Positions 34,797 through 42,783 of a stretch of DNA of 64,000 nucleotides are shown here, piece after piece; position 1 is the stretch's first letter; every line of letters begins with the position of its first letter. The stretch spans positions 459,201-523,200 of the forward strand of contig NZ_BMZI01000003.1 of NCBI RefSeq assembly GCF_014652715.1, given 5' to 3'. This stretch comes from Salinicola rhizosphaerae (lineage in GTDB: Bacteria; Pseudomonadota; Gammaproteobacteria; Pseudomonadales; Halomonadaceae). Position numbers and translations under genes: made by a program. Under the pieces are notes generated by a model, which saw nothing but the letters and a program-made list of their open reading frames with translations, made no database searches and was not told the origin of the DNA.

Positions 34797-35552
34797 ATGT
34801 CGTCATCCGCACCGCGAAAGCCCCAATCCCGCCAGACGCTGTATCGCCAACTCAAGCAAGTCGTGCTGGAGCGCATCCAATCCGGCCAGTGGCAGCCGGG
34901 GGAGATGATCCCGTCCGAGAACCGTCTGGTCGAAGAGTTCGGCATGTCACGCATGACCGTCAATCGCGCGTTGCGTGAGCTGACAGACGAGGGTTATCTG
35001 GTTCGAACCGCAGGCGTGGGCACGTTCATTGCCGAGATTAAACCCCAATCTAATCTCCTGATGATCGTCAACATTGCCGATGAGATTCGTGCTCGGGGTC
35101 ATCGCTATCACTGTGAAGTATTGGCGCTGGGACGCGTTTCAGCACCGCTGTCTGTCGCGGCGGCGATGGAGATCGCCACCGGCCATTCCGTGTTCCACCT
35201 GCGCTGCATCCACTACGAGGAGGGTGTTGCAGTACAGCTCGAGGATCGCTACGTTGCCCCGACCATGGTTCCAGACTTTCTGGATCAGTTCTATGGCGAC
35301 GAACTGCAGCCGGCACGCTACCTGCTGGATCACGTACCGGTGGATGAAATGGAGCACATCGTCGACGCACTGCTGCCTGAGCCCGGGGAAGCGGCGGACC
35401 TCGATATGTCGACGTCCGAACCCTGTCTGGCGCTGGTGCGGCGAACCTGGGCGGGGGGGAACGTCGTCACCTACGTACGCTTCCTACATCCCTCATCGCG
35501 TTACCGCCTGGGGAGCCGCTTCCCTGCCGGCACTCGCTATCATGCCGGGTAA
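34797..35552 (+). CDS. GntR-family regulator, HutC/UTRA subfamily
   Basis: 251 residues: winged-helix domain (about 12-80, NRLVEEFGMSRMTVNRALREL as helix-turn-helix region) followed by a UTRA ligand-binding domain. It reads like histidine-utilisation repressors but no hut genes are nearby. Probably co-regulated with the FMN dehydrogenase 99 bases upstream. Candidate targets are the TGTATATACA-type sites at 33326 and 33424. Confidence 0.88.
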   Translation: MSSSAPRKPQSRQTLYRQLKQVVLERIQSGQWQPGEMIPSENRLVEEFGMSRMTVNRALRELTDEGYLVRTAGVGTFIAEIKPQSNLLMIVNIADEIRARGHRYHCEVLALGRVSAPLSVAAAMEIATGHSVFHLRCIHYEEGVAVQLEDRYVAPTMVPDFLDQFYGDELQPARYLLDHVPVDEMEHIVDALLPEPGEAADLDMSTSEPCLALVRRTWAGGNVVTYVRFLHPSSRYRLGSRFPAGTRYHAG

Positions 35553-35570
35553 GAGCGACGAGTATCGTTG

Positions 35571-37358
35571 TCACCCGGCGCCTGCTGCCGCTTCGCCCCA
35601 ATGTCGGCACTTGCTGGTCTGGCCGATGCCGGGATTGAAGGCGTTGCAGGGGTCGAGCTCGCGATAGAAGCCGGCGAGCGCGGGCTTGGCCTGGTAGAGA
35701 TGCCCGACGTTGTGCTCGGCGGGGTATTCGGCGCCGCGCGCATCCAGCAGTTCCCACATGCGGTGCTCGAGCGCGAGACAGTCGGTGCCCTTGGCGACGA
35801 TGTAGTCCTGATGCAGCACGTGACAGAGAAAGTGCCCGTAGTAGAGCTTCTTCACCAGAGGCTTCTCGACATCCTCCGGCAACGTCTCGAACCAGTCGCG
35901 CTCGCTGCGCTTCAAGGCGATATCGAGCGCGACGATATCCTCGACGGTGTCGCGGTGCATGATGCGATAGCGCACCGCAGCGCCGGCAGCGGCGAATCGG
36001 TGCAGGAACGCTTTGGCGCCCTCGTCCGCCGTGCATTCGAAGCATTCTCCTTCAAAACCGCCGCCTTCAAAACCGTCGCCTTCAAAACCGCCACCTTCGT
36101 GACGTTCAAAGTGTTCTCCCAGCAAAGCCCGCGTCGATTCCACGCTCTCGCCGGAGACCTTGAGCATCAGATGGTGTTCGAAGCGGTCGCGATACTCGGT
36201 CAACCGCCTGGGCAGGTGTGACGGGAAGCATTGACTGAGGCGCTGCAGCAGCCGGTCGGACATGTTGGCCGGCAGCTTCAGTCGATCACAGAAGCCGTCG
36301 AATCGATTCTTGAGCGCAAAGAAGCGCGGCAGCCGCCCGGTGCCCAGGGCGCGAATGGTCAGGAAGGTGTCCTTGCCGTACTGCTCGGCGATATCGAACG
36401 CCTCCCGGTGCATGTACTCGGCGGCAATCGGTAACGTCTCCGCCTCGGCGAGAAGACGCCGGCGCAGCTCGGTCAGTGACCGGGTGTCGTTGGTACCCAG
36501 GTAGAACACCTGGGTACCCTGCTCCTGGGGAAAGGTGTCCAGGCGCAGCGCGAAGACCATCAGCTTGCCGGCCGAGCCGGCGGCTTCATGCAGCCGACGC
36601 GGATCGGCGTTGAAACGCGCCGGAGTCTCGGCATCGATCTCACGTACGTGGTCGATGTAGTCCGGATCGGACGCCGCCGCATCGCTGTGGGCGATATCCG
36701 CGGCGGTGTACTGGCCGTGCTCGAGACGAAAGAGGATCGCCTCGGCGTCTTCCTCGCCGTTTCTGTCAAGCTCGACGCCGAGATGGTTGACCAGCCGGAG
36801 CTGGCCGTCCTCGTCGAGCCGAGCGTGGATCGAGAGTTCGGTGTAGGCCGGGCCGCGCTTGACCAAGGACCCGCCGGAATTGTTGCAGACACCGCCGAAT
36901 ACCGACGCGCCGAGACACGAGGAACCAATCACCGAATGCGGCTCGCGACCCAGCGGGGCGAGCCGTTTCTCCAACTGATCCAGCGTCGCGCCGGGCAAGC
37001 AGATCACCTGCCGGCCTTCATCGATCACCTGCAGTCTATTGAGCCGTAGCGTGCTGACGATGACGATCTCGCGGTCGTAGTCGTCGCCGTCCGGCGTCGA
37101 TCCGCCGGTCAGGCCGGTGTTGGCGGCCTGAGTGATGACGATGCGATCGCTCTCGATACACGCCTTCAACACACGCCACTGCTCGACCAGCGAGCCGGGG
37201 CGCACCACGGCCACCACCGGACCGTCGCCGAAGCGGAAGCCCTTGCGATAGCGTCGCGTGCCGACCTCGCTGGTGATCACGTGGCGCGGGCCGACAATCG
37301 CGTTCAAACGCTCGATGAAGGCTGACTTGTCAACGGCGCTTGCCGGTTGATGACGCAT
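35571..37358 (-). CDS. dld: Quinone-dependent D-lactate dehydrogenase
   Basis: 595 residues, FAD-binding flavoprotein of the inner-membrane Dld family (about 570 residues in E. coli). Visible are the FAD segments QAANTGLTGGSTPDGDDYDR-like near residue 80, IGSSCLGASVFGGVCNNSGG near 150 (two parts), and the C-terminal AEHNVGHLY and DPCNAFNPGIGQ. ATG 37358 is set by AAGGAG. An insertion of four glycine-rich pentapeptides (GGGFE, GDGFE, GGGFE, GECFE) sits near residues 420-440, encoded by a 15-bp DNA repeat. Downstream of glyoxalase I, it converts the resulting D-lactate to pyruvate. Confidence 0.9.
   Translation of the reverse strand: MRHQPASAVDKSAFIERLNAIVGPRHVITSEVGTRRYRKGFRFGDGPVVAVVRPGSLVEQWRVLKACIESDRIVITQAANTGLTGGSTPDGDDYDREIVIVSTLRLNRLQVIDEGRQVICLPGATLDQLEKRLAPLGREPHSVIGSSCLGASVFGGVCNNSGGSLVKRGPAYTELSIHARLDEDGQLRLVNHLGVELDRNGEEDAEAILFRLEHGQYTAADIAHSDAAASDPDYIDHVREIDAETPARFNADPRRLHEAAGSAGKLMVFALRLDTFPQEQGTQVFYLGTNDTRSLTELRRRLLAEAETLPIAAEYMHREAFDIAEQYGKDTFLTIRALGTGRLPRFFALKNRFDGFCDRLKLPANMSDRLLQRLSQCFPSHLPRRLTEYRDRFEHHLMLKVSGESVESTRALLGEHFERHEGGGFEGDGFEGGGFEGECFECTADEGAKAFLHRFAAAGAAVRYRIMHRDTVEDIVALDIALKRSERDWFETLPEDVEKPLVKKLYYGHFLCHVLHQDYIVAKGTDCLALEHRMWELLDARGAEYPAEHNVGHLYQAKPALAGFYRELDPCNAFNPGIGQTSKCRHWGEAAAGAG
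36049..36093. repeat. 15-bp in-frame repeat inside dld
   Basis: Three copies of CCTTCAAAACCGCCG (second and third with single changes) plus a decayed fourth. The period is a multiple of three, so copy-number changes would preserve the reading frame and only lengthen a surface loop. Confidence 0.8.
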
Positions 37359-37463
37359 CCGGACTCCTTTTTCGGTTGCGGGCGCTCGATACCTGAATAC
37401 CGTCAATGGCACGAAAAACCGCCCGGCTTGGCGACGAGCCTCTCGGCTGGTCAAGCGTCTCTG

Positions 37464-37997
37464 CTACTGACCGAGACCTTTCGACAACGACGGCTGCACG
37501 ACCTCGATCCAGTAGCCGTCCGGGTCCTTGACGAAGATCACGTTCTTCATCTTGCCCTGATCCGAGCGCTTCTTGAATTCGACGTTGTTCGTGTCGAACC
37601 AGTGTTCCGCGGCAGCGAGATCAGGCACCGAGAAGCAGATATGGCCGAAGCCCTGCGGCTCGGCGTTACCGTCATGATAGGCAAGCTCGGGATCGTTCTC
37701 GCTGCCCCAATTGTGGGTCAGCTCCAGTACGCCTTTTTGGCCGAAGGTGTAGGCCGTACGCTCGCCGTCGTCTTCGGGGATCGCGGCGGGATCGTCTGGC
37801 CGCGCGAGAAAATAGAGCGTGAACTGCATCTCCGGGAAGTCGAGCTTGCGCAGCAGACGCATGCCGAACACGCGGGTGTAGAACGCAAGCGAGCGCTGCG
37901 GCTCCTTGGCCCGCAGCATGGTGTGGTTGAGTACGAAGCCCTCGGTCTCGCGCGGCGCGGGCTCGACACCGGGGATCTGATCTTCGCTGATCGCCAT
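37464..37997 (-). CDS. gloA: Lactoylglutathione lyase (glyoxalase I)
   Basis: 177 residues, the longer eukaryote/pseudomonad-like form of glyoxalase I. Metal-ligand segments: NHTMLRAKEP (His about 26), LELTHNWG (Glu), GFGHICFSV (His) and YWIEVVQP (Glu). It isomerises the methylglyoxal-glutathione hemithioacetal to S-lactoylglutathione. dld follows 105 bases downstream on the same strand. ATG 37997 gives the expected N terminus; the frame upstream to 38090 is not conserved in character. Confidence 0.9.
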   Translation of the reverse strand: MAISEDQIPGVEPAPRETEGFVLNHTMLRAKEPQRSLAFYTRVFGMRLLRKLDFPEMQFTLYFLARPDDPAAIPEDDGERTAYTFGQKGVLELTHNWGSENDPELAYHDGNAEPQGFGHICFSVPDLAAAEHWFDTNNVEFKKRSDQGKMKNVIFVKDPDGYWIEVVQPSLSKGLGQ

Positions 37998-38119
37998 TGA
38001 AGGTTCCTTATCTTTTAGAGAGTTATAGGGTCTTTTGGAGAGATATAGGGAAACGTGGCACAACAGATGAGGGCAGCGCCCGCCGGTCACAAGCGGCCGA
38101 GCGCACCTCTCTGATATCG

Positions 38120-38278
38120 AAAAATGCCTGAAGGATCAGCCGAGCGAGTGAGACGCTAGGCGCACGGAGCGCAGGACCCGGAGCCTATGGGGTATAGGTG
38201 AGGAGTCCGATCGGACCGGCGCCCCGGCACCGCGCAACACAGCGACTTACTGGCGCAGGCCATCATTCAGGCATTTTT
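38120..38278. repeat. 159-bp segment with perfect 13-bp terminal inverted repeats (MITE-like)
   Basis: AAAAATGCCTGAA at 38120-38132 is exactly inverted at 38266-38278, enclosing 133 GC-rich non-coding bases with shorter internal dyads (for example GGTCCGATCGGACT-like near 38207-38217). It fills the spacer between gloA and the SDR gene and its right end touches the SDR stop codon. Could be a miniature mobile element or a long-range terminator pair. Confidence 0.6.
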
Positions 38279-39081
38279 TACGAGAACTGAATTCCGCCAT
38301 CAATCATCACTGACTGCCCGGTCATGTAGTCCGAATCCGGCGAGGCGAGATAGGAGACATAGCTGGCCACGTCTTCCGGGACCGACACACGGCCCAGTGC
38401 GATCGAGCCGGCGTAGGTCTTGAGCGCTTCGCCTTTCTGCCAGCCTTCTTCGGCGGCGAGTTTCTCGTCGATCAGCTCCCACATGTCGGTGCCGACGATG
38501 CCCGGGCAGTAGGCGTTGACGGTAATGCCGTGCCTGGCCCACTCCATCGCGGCGGCCTGGGTCAGCCCGCGCCCCCCCCACTTGGAGGCGGAGTACGGCC
38601 CCAGCAGCGCGAACGGCCGATAGGCGACGATCGAGGCCGCGCCGATGATCTTGCCGCCGTTGCCCTGCTTGATCATCTGCCTGGCGGCGGTCTGATAGCA
38701 CAGGAAGACCCCGCGCAGGTTGACCGACATCACCTTGTCCCAGTCGTCGGCGTCCAGCTCCAGCAGCGACTGCACGTGAGCGATACCAGCGTTGGCGATC
38801 ATCACGTCCAGCGAGCCGAGATCGGCGACCGTCTGGGTCACCATGTCCTCGACCTCGCCCTGTTTCGAGACATCGGCGATCGCCGCCGAACTCTTGCGGC
38901 CCTTGTCGCGGATCTCGCCGGCGAGCCCCTCCAGCGCCGAGCGATTGGCAGCGATGTCGTTGACCGCGACGTTGTGGCCGTCTTCCGCCAGTCTCAGCGC
39001 GATGGCGCGACCGATACCGCGTGCGGCGCCGGTCACCAGCACGTTGCGGGGCTTTATCTGAGGCTTCGTGGTGTTAGCCAT
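38278..39081 (-). CDS. Short-chain dehydrogenase/reductase
   Basis: 267 residues: TGAARGIG (about 17-24), NAG near 97, catalytic serine in GAASIVAY, YSASK (about 164-168) and SGQSVMIDGG-type C terminus (TGQSVMIDGGIQFS). The PGIVGTDMW segment and length resemble acetoin/diacetyl or polyol reductases. It lies about 150 bases downstream of the GMC oxidoreductase gene on the same strand. Substrate undetermined. Confidence 0.85.
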   Translation of the reverse strand: MANTTKPQIKPRNVLVTGAARGIGRAIALRLAEDGHNVAVNDIAANRSALEGLAGEIRDKGRKSSAAIADVSKQGEVEDMVTQTVADLGSLDVMIANAGIAHVQSLLELDADDWDKVMSVNLRGVFLCYQTAARQMIKQGNGGKIIGAASIVAYRPFALLGPYSASKWGGRGLTQAAAMEWARHGITVNAYCPGIVGTDMWELIDEKLAAEEGWQKGEALKTYAGSIALGRVSVPEDVASYVSYLASPDSDYMTGQSVMIDGGIQFS

Positions 39082-39189
39082 GTCGTTTCTCCTGTTGCTT
39101 CTGGTTTCATGGGTAGCGATGGAACACGCCGCCCGGCGAAAAGCCTGCCTCGTCCTGAGAACAGACCCGTTAGCGGAAGTGGGTGGTGT

Positions 39190-39230
39190 TCGCTGTTAGC
39201 TCGCAGCTCGTGGCTCGCAGCTCGTCGCCA
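39190..39230. repeat. GCTCG-type simple repeat between SDR and GMC genes
   Basis: The spacer reads TTAGCTCGCAGCTCGTGG followed by CTCGCAGCTCGTCGCC: AGCTCGCAGCTCG-like units in direct repetition. Its complement (GCGACGAGC...) resembles the GAGCGACGAGCGA units at 3369. Confidence 0.5.
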
Positions 39231-39234
39231 TTGC

Positions 39235-40815
39235 CTAAATAGCCTGAGCTTTCATTTGTTGCCCGATATGTTCGGCCTGACGCATCGCCATCGCGATGAT
39301 CGTCAGCGTCGGGTTTTCCGCTGCCGAAGTGGTGAACTGGCTGCCGTCGGAGATGAACAGGTTGCTCACTTCGTGGGTCTGGCCGAAGCCGTTGCAGACG
39401 CCGTCTTCCGGCTTCTCGCTCATGCGGCAGGTACCGAGATTGTGGGTCGAGGGATACGGCGGCACTTCGTAGATATCGGTGGCGCCGGCGGCGCGATAGA
39501 CATCGCTGCCTTGCTGATAGGCGTGGTTGCGCATGGCGATATCGTTGTCGTGATCGTCGTAGTGAACGTTGGCCACGGGCAGGCCGTGCTGATCGCGCAC
39601 GTCGTGATTAAGGGTGATGCGATTGGTGTCTCGCGGCATGTCCTCGCCCACCAGCCACATCGCGGCCAGGTGATCGTACTGGTCGATCATGCGGGTGAAG
39701 TCGCGCCCCCAGGCGCCGGGATTCAAAAACGCCGCCGCCAGCGGCAGGCCCAGGGCGATGGTTTCCATCTCGTAGCCGCCGGCGAAGCCTCGGCCCTCGT
39801 CGTGACGCGCTTCGTCGGGAATGATCCCGGCCATCACCGTGCCGCGATACATGTGCACCGGCTGCTCGAAGGCGGCGTAGACCGAGCCGGTCATGTGGCG
39901 CATGTAGTGCTTGCCGACGTGGCCGCTGCCGTTGGCGAGCCCATCTGGGAACTGCCCGGAGGCGGAGTTGAGCAGCAGCCGCGGCGTTTCGATCGAATTG
40001 CCGGCGACCGCGACCACCCGCGCCTTCTGATGGCGCATTTCACCATTACCATCGAAGTAGCTGACGCCAGTCACCTTGCCGCTGGCGTCATGGGTGATCT
40101 CGGCAACGTGCGCGTGCGTGCGCATCTCGCAGTTGCCGGTCGCCAGCGCTTCGGGAATCTCGGTGTTGAGCGTCGACCATTTGGCGCCGGAGCGGCAGCC
40201 CTGGAAGCAGAAGCCGCGCTGCTGGCAGTGCCCGCGGCCGTCCATCTCGCGGCTGTTGATCGCCATGCGCCCGGTATTGCACTCGTAGCCGAGCTTCTGA
40301 GCGCCTGTATACATCACCTTGAAGTTGTTATTGCCCGGCAGGCCGGGAATATCGTTGGTGCGGGTGACGTTGAGCCGCTTTTCGGTGCGATCGTAATAGG
40401 GCGCGAGATCGTCGTAGCCGATCGGCCAGTCGAGCAGCGTGGCGCCTTCGAGATCGCCGTAACGGGTGCGGGCTTGGAACTCGTGGGGCTGAATGCGCAG
40501 GCTGCAGGCACTCCAGTGGGTGGTCGAACCGCCCACCGTCTTGCAGATCCACGCCGGCAGATTGGGGAAGTCCTGCGCTACGCGCCAGCTGCCGGAGGTA
40601 GTGCGCGGATCGAGCCACGAGAGCTGCTCGTAGGCGCGCCACTCATCGGTGTGAAAATCGGTGCGCGAATGCAGGCCGCCAGCTTCCAGCAGCACGACCT
40701 TGATGCCCTGCTGAGCGAGCCCGTTGGCGAGCGTGCCACCGCCGGCACCGGAGCCGATGACAACCACCACGCCGTCGTCGTCATGGCCGAAAGTACGCTG
40801 ATTGGTGTAGTCCAC
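39235..40815 (-). CDS. GMC-family FAD oxidoreductase (dehydrogenase large subunit)
   Basis: 526 residues, flavin subunit of gluconate/sorbitol/fructose-dehydrogenase-like membrane complexes. FAD motif VVIGSGAGGGTLAN (about 18-31), a GSTTHWSACSLR segment and the C-terminal HNLGTCRMS and NPTLTIIAMAMR are family signatures. No signal peptide; in such complexes it is carried across by the Tat signal of the small subunit encoded just upstream (40893-41462). A cytochrome c electron-acceptor subunit is not in this window. Confidence 0.87.
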   Translation of the reverse strand: MDYTNQRTFGHDDDGVVVVIGSGAGGGTLANGLAQQGIKVVLLEAGGLHSRTDFHTDEWRAYEQLSWLDPRTTSGSWRVAQDFPNLPAWICKTVGGSTTHWSACSLRIQPHEFQARTRYGDLEGATLLDWPIGYDDLAPYYDRTEKRLNVTRTNDIPGLPGNNNFKVMYTGAQKLGYECNTGRMAINSREMDGRGHCQQRGFCFQGCRSGAKWSTLNTEIPEALATGNCEMRTHAHVAEITHDASGKVTGVSYFDGNGEMRHQKARVVAVAGNSIETPRLLLNSASGQFPDGLANGSGHVGKHYMRHMTGSVYAAFEQPVHMYRGTVMAGIIPDEARHDEGRGFAGGYEMETIALGLPLAAAFLNPGAWGRDFTRMIDQYDHLAAMWLVGEDMPRDTNRITLNHDVRDQHGLPVANVHYDDHDNDIAMRNHAYQQGSDVYRAAGATDIYEVPPYPSTHNLGTCRMSEKPEDGVCNGFGQTHEVSNLFISDGSQFTTSAAENPTLTIIAMAMRQAEHIGQQMKAQAI

Positions 40816-40892
40816 GGCGTATCTCCTCTTTTTCGAGAGCCGTCTGTTTCCAGGTTCTGGCCCCGAGAACCGTCAAGCGTCGGCGTCCGATA

Positions 40893-41462
40893 TCAGACCG
40901 GCGCCGCATCGTTCGGAATCGTGCCGCTCACCGCGATCGGTGGCTCCGGCAACCAGTCGATATCGCTGAAGCCGCGATGCAGGTAGCCGGCATCGTCGAC
41001 CCCGCCGCCGTAACCGAAGTGAGCGAACGCCAGCGGGTTGTTGTAAAGCGCAACGATGGCGCTGCCGTGGACGGTCTTGAAGAAAGGCGAGCCGGCCACG
41101 GCCTCGACCTGGGTCTGGCGATCGTCTTCGTCCAGCGACAACCAATTACCGTTGGCTTTGCGATCGAGCGTCGCGATGCCGTCGGTCAACTGCTGTCGCA
41201 CCTGCGCATCGGCGGCCTGACGGTCGAGATCCTTGACCACCAGGGCATAGACGGCATCCTCGAGCGTGTCGTGGGGCAGCAGATGGCGAGTGAAGGTGAG
41301 CAGCGTCCGCGCCTGATGGTCGTCGAACTGTTCAGTGGTGACGGCCCAACTCCGGCTCGGCGCGAGCATGGCGACAGCGCCGTTGGTGAACGCCAGCGTG
41401 CCGACCAGGGCGCCGCCGCTGGTCTTGAGAAACACGCGACGCGAAAGCGATGTATGGGTCAT
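40893..41462 (-). CDS. Tat-exported small subunit of GMC dehydrogenase (gluconate 2-dehydrogenase subunit 3-like)
   Basis: 189 residues with a twin-arginine signal (SRRVFLKTSGGALVGTLAF). The rest matches the subunit-3 family: LLTFTRHLLPHD near residue 55, a helical middle and HFGYGGGVDDAGYLHRGFSDIDWL near the C terminus (two parts). It sits 77 bases upstream of the flavoprotein gene. It is needed for export and assembly of the partner; the pair oxidises a sugar or polyol in the periplasm. Confidence 0.85.
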   Translation of the reverse strand: MTHTSLSRRVFLKTSGGALVGTLAFTNGAVAMLAPSRSWAVTTEQFDDHQARTLLTFTRHLLPHDTLEDAVYALVVKDLDRQAADAQVRQQLTDGIATLDRKANGNWLSLDEDDRQTQVEAVAGSPFFKTVHGSAIVALYNNPLAFAHFGYGGGVDDAGYLHRGFSDIDWLPEPPIAVSGTIPNDAAPV

Positions 41463-41633
41463 GGTGGTCTCCTCGTCTGCCGTCGTCGGCCCTGCCTCGA
41501 CGGTCTGCGCTCAGACTAGGGGGCCAGAGAGGAGCGCGGGTAATAGCGGACTACTACTGCGGCCAATGTCTTAGAGACCCGGCAACACGACTCAAGTCGC
41601 ATGGTCAGCGCCCCGGTTAGGAGGCTAAGTTCG

Positions 41634-41669
41634 ATGAATCGCATGGACCGTACGACACCATGCGGCTGA
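41634..41669 (+). other. Possible 11-codon upstream ORF
   Basis: ATG 41634 preceded by a strong GGAGG runs 11 codons (MNRMDRTTPCG) and stops 13 bases before the RHH gene start. The good ribosome site makes translation plausible; a role as leader peptide is speculative. Confidence 0.35.
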
Positions 41670-41682
41670 TCAGGAGACCGTC

Positions 41683-41979
41683 ATGTGTCATCTCTACGCG
41701 AGCACCGAAACCTGCCGTTATGACAACGTCACCCGCTCCGTTCGCCTGCAGGGTTGCGTGACCAGCGTGCGTCTGGAGAGAGAGTTCTGGGAGATACTCG
41801 ACTCGCTGGCCGCCAGCCAGAAGCTGTCGACGGCGCGATTCATCAGCCAGCTCTACAGCGAGGTGATCGAAGAGAAGGGCGAAGTCAGCAATCTCGCCTC
41901 GCTGCTGCGCGTCGTCTGCGCCGTCCATCTCCAGCAGAGCGCGGAGCTGGTTCCCCTGCCCCGCTCCGCCTGTCTCTGA
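41683..41979 (+). CDS. Ribbon-helix-helix domain protein (RHH_4 type)
   Basis: 98 residues. TRSVRLQGCVTSVRLEREFWEIL is the strand-helix start of the RHH_4 domain (two parts, residues 17-39), followed by helix SLAASQKLSTARFISQLY. Such proteins are small dimeric DNA-binding or adaptor proteins of poorly known function. TCAGGAG precedes ATG 41683. Single gene. Confidence 0.8.
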   Translation: MCHLYASTETCRYDNVTRSVRLQGCVTSVRLEREFWEILDSLAASQKLSTARFISQLYSEVIEEKGEVSNLASLLRVVCAVHLQQSAELVPLPRSACL

Positions 41980-42055
41980 AGGCCGACGATTCACGCTTTG
42001 CACGCTACCGACCCTGCTCTACACTCGAGGCAAACCGGCAGGCGGGGCCTCGGAC

Positions 42056-42571
42056 ATGACGACAGGCAGAGCGGCGTATTTCACGGAAGGTCATCGACCG
42101 CTCCTGCTGATGCTCCTCTTCGCGCTTGCGCTGTTGGCCGGGTGCAGCTCGCAGAAGACCATCGCGACCCGTGATGATGGTCCCGCCATCGATGGCAACA
42201 ACCTCTCCATCAATCGCATTCTGGTGATGTCCGCGGCGAAGGACGCCCTCGGTACGCCCTACCGCTGGGGCGGCACCACGCCCGCGGGTTACGACTGTTC
42301 GGGGCTGGTACAGATGGCCTACAGCAAGGCGGGGATCTCGCTGCCGCGAACCTCCAACGAGCAGTTTCACGCCCTGCGGGAGATCGATGTTGCCCGGCCC
42401 GGGGATCTGCTCTTCTTCGGCTCCGGCAGCCGCGCGACGCACGTCGGCATCTACATGGGCGACCGCCAGATGATTCACGCGCCGGGCAGCGGGCGGACCG
42501 TGACGGTCTCTTCTCTCGATATCCGCTACTGGCGCAAGCACTATCTCGGCGCCGCCGCGCCCACACAGTGA
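42056..42571 (+). CDS. NlpC/P60-family lipoprotein (peptidoglycan endopeptidase)
   Basis: 171 residues: lipoprotein signal with lipobox LLAGC (Cys about 30), then a C40 peptidase domain with catalytic Cys in YDCSGLVQ (about 81), His in THVGIYMG and third residue His in MIHAPGSG. Similar to Spr/MepS-type enzymes that cut peptide cross-links in the cell wall. Predicted outer-membrane lipoprotein (Ser at +2). Confidence 0.87.
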   Translation: MTTGRAAYFTEGHRPLLLMLLFALALLAGCSSQKTIATRDDGPAIDGNNLSINRILVMSAAKDALGTPYRWGGTTPAGYDCSGLVQMAYSKAGISLPRTSNEQFHALREIDVARPGDLLFFGSGSRATHVGIYMGDRQMIHAPGSGRTVTVSSLDIRYWRKHYLGAAAPTQ

Positions 42572-42758
42572 CGTCGGGCCTTCTTTATCACCCCACGTTC
42601 GGGAGATCGGCGGCGCCGGTCGGTCGGGCGCTTTCTCGCGGCGCCCTTCTCTCAAACCCTCGCCCGGCCTCGTCTCTCAGCCGCCATTCCCGCCATCCGT
42701 TCTCGACAGATACATTGCGCACGATTGCTCGGCGGGATGATATTGCGTGAGCTCTTCC

Positions 42759-42783
42759 ATGTCTGATTTCCTCCATGTCTGAT
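42759..42783 (+). promoter_or_regulatory. Duplicated start region of the DUF445 gene
   Basis: TCCATGTCTGAT occurs twice, 16 bases apart. The first ATG (42759) opens a 7-codon frame whose TGA lies inside the second copy, overlapping the real start at 42775. This could couple or duplicate initiation. Confidence 0.4.

Noticed and set aside
38530-40986. 818-codon plus-strand open frame
   Set aside because: Antisense to the SDR and GMC genes, whose motifs are unmistakable; it is a shadow of GC-rich codon usage with no domain of its own.
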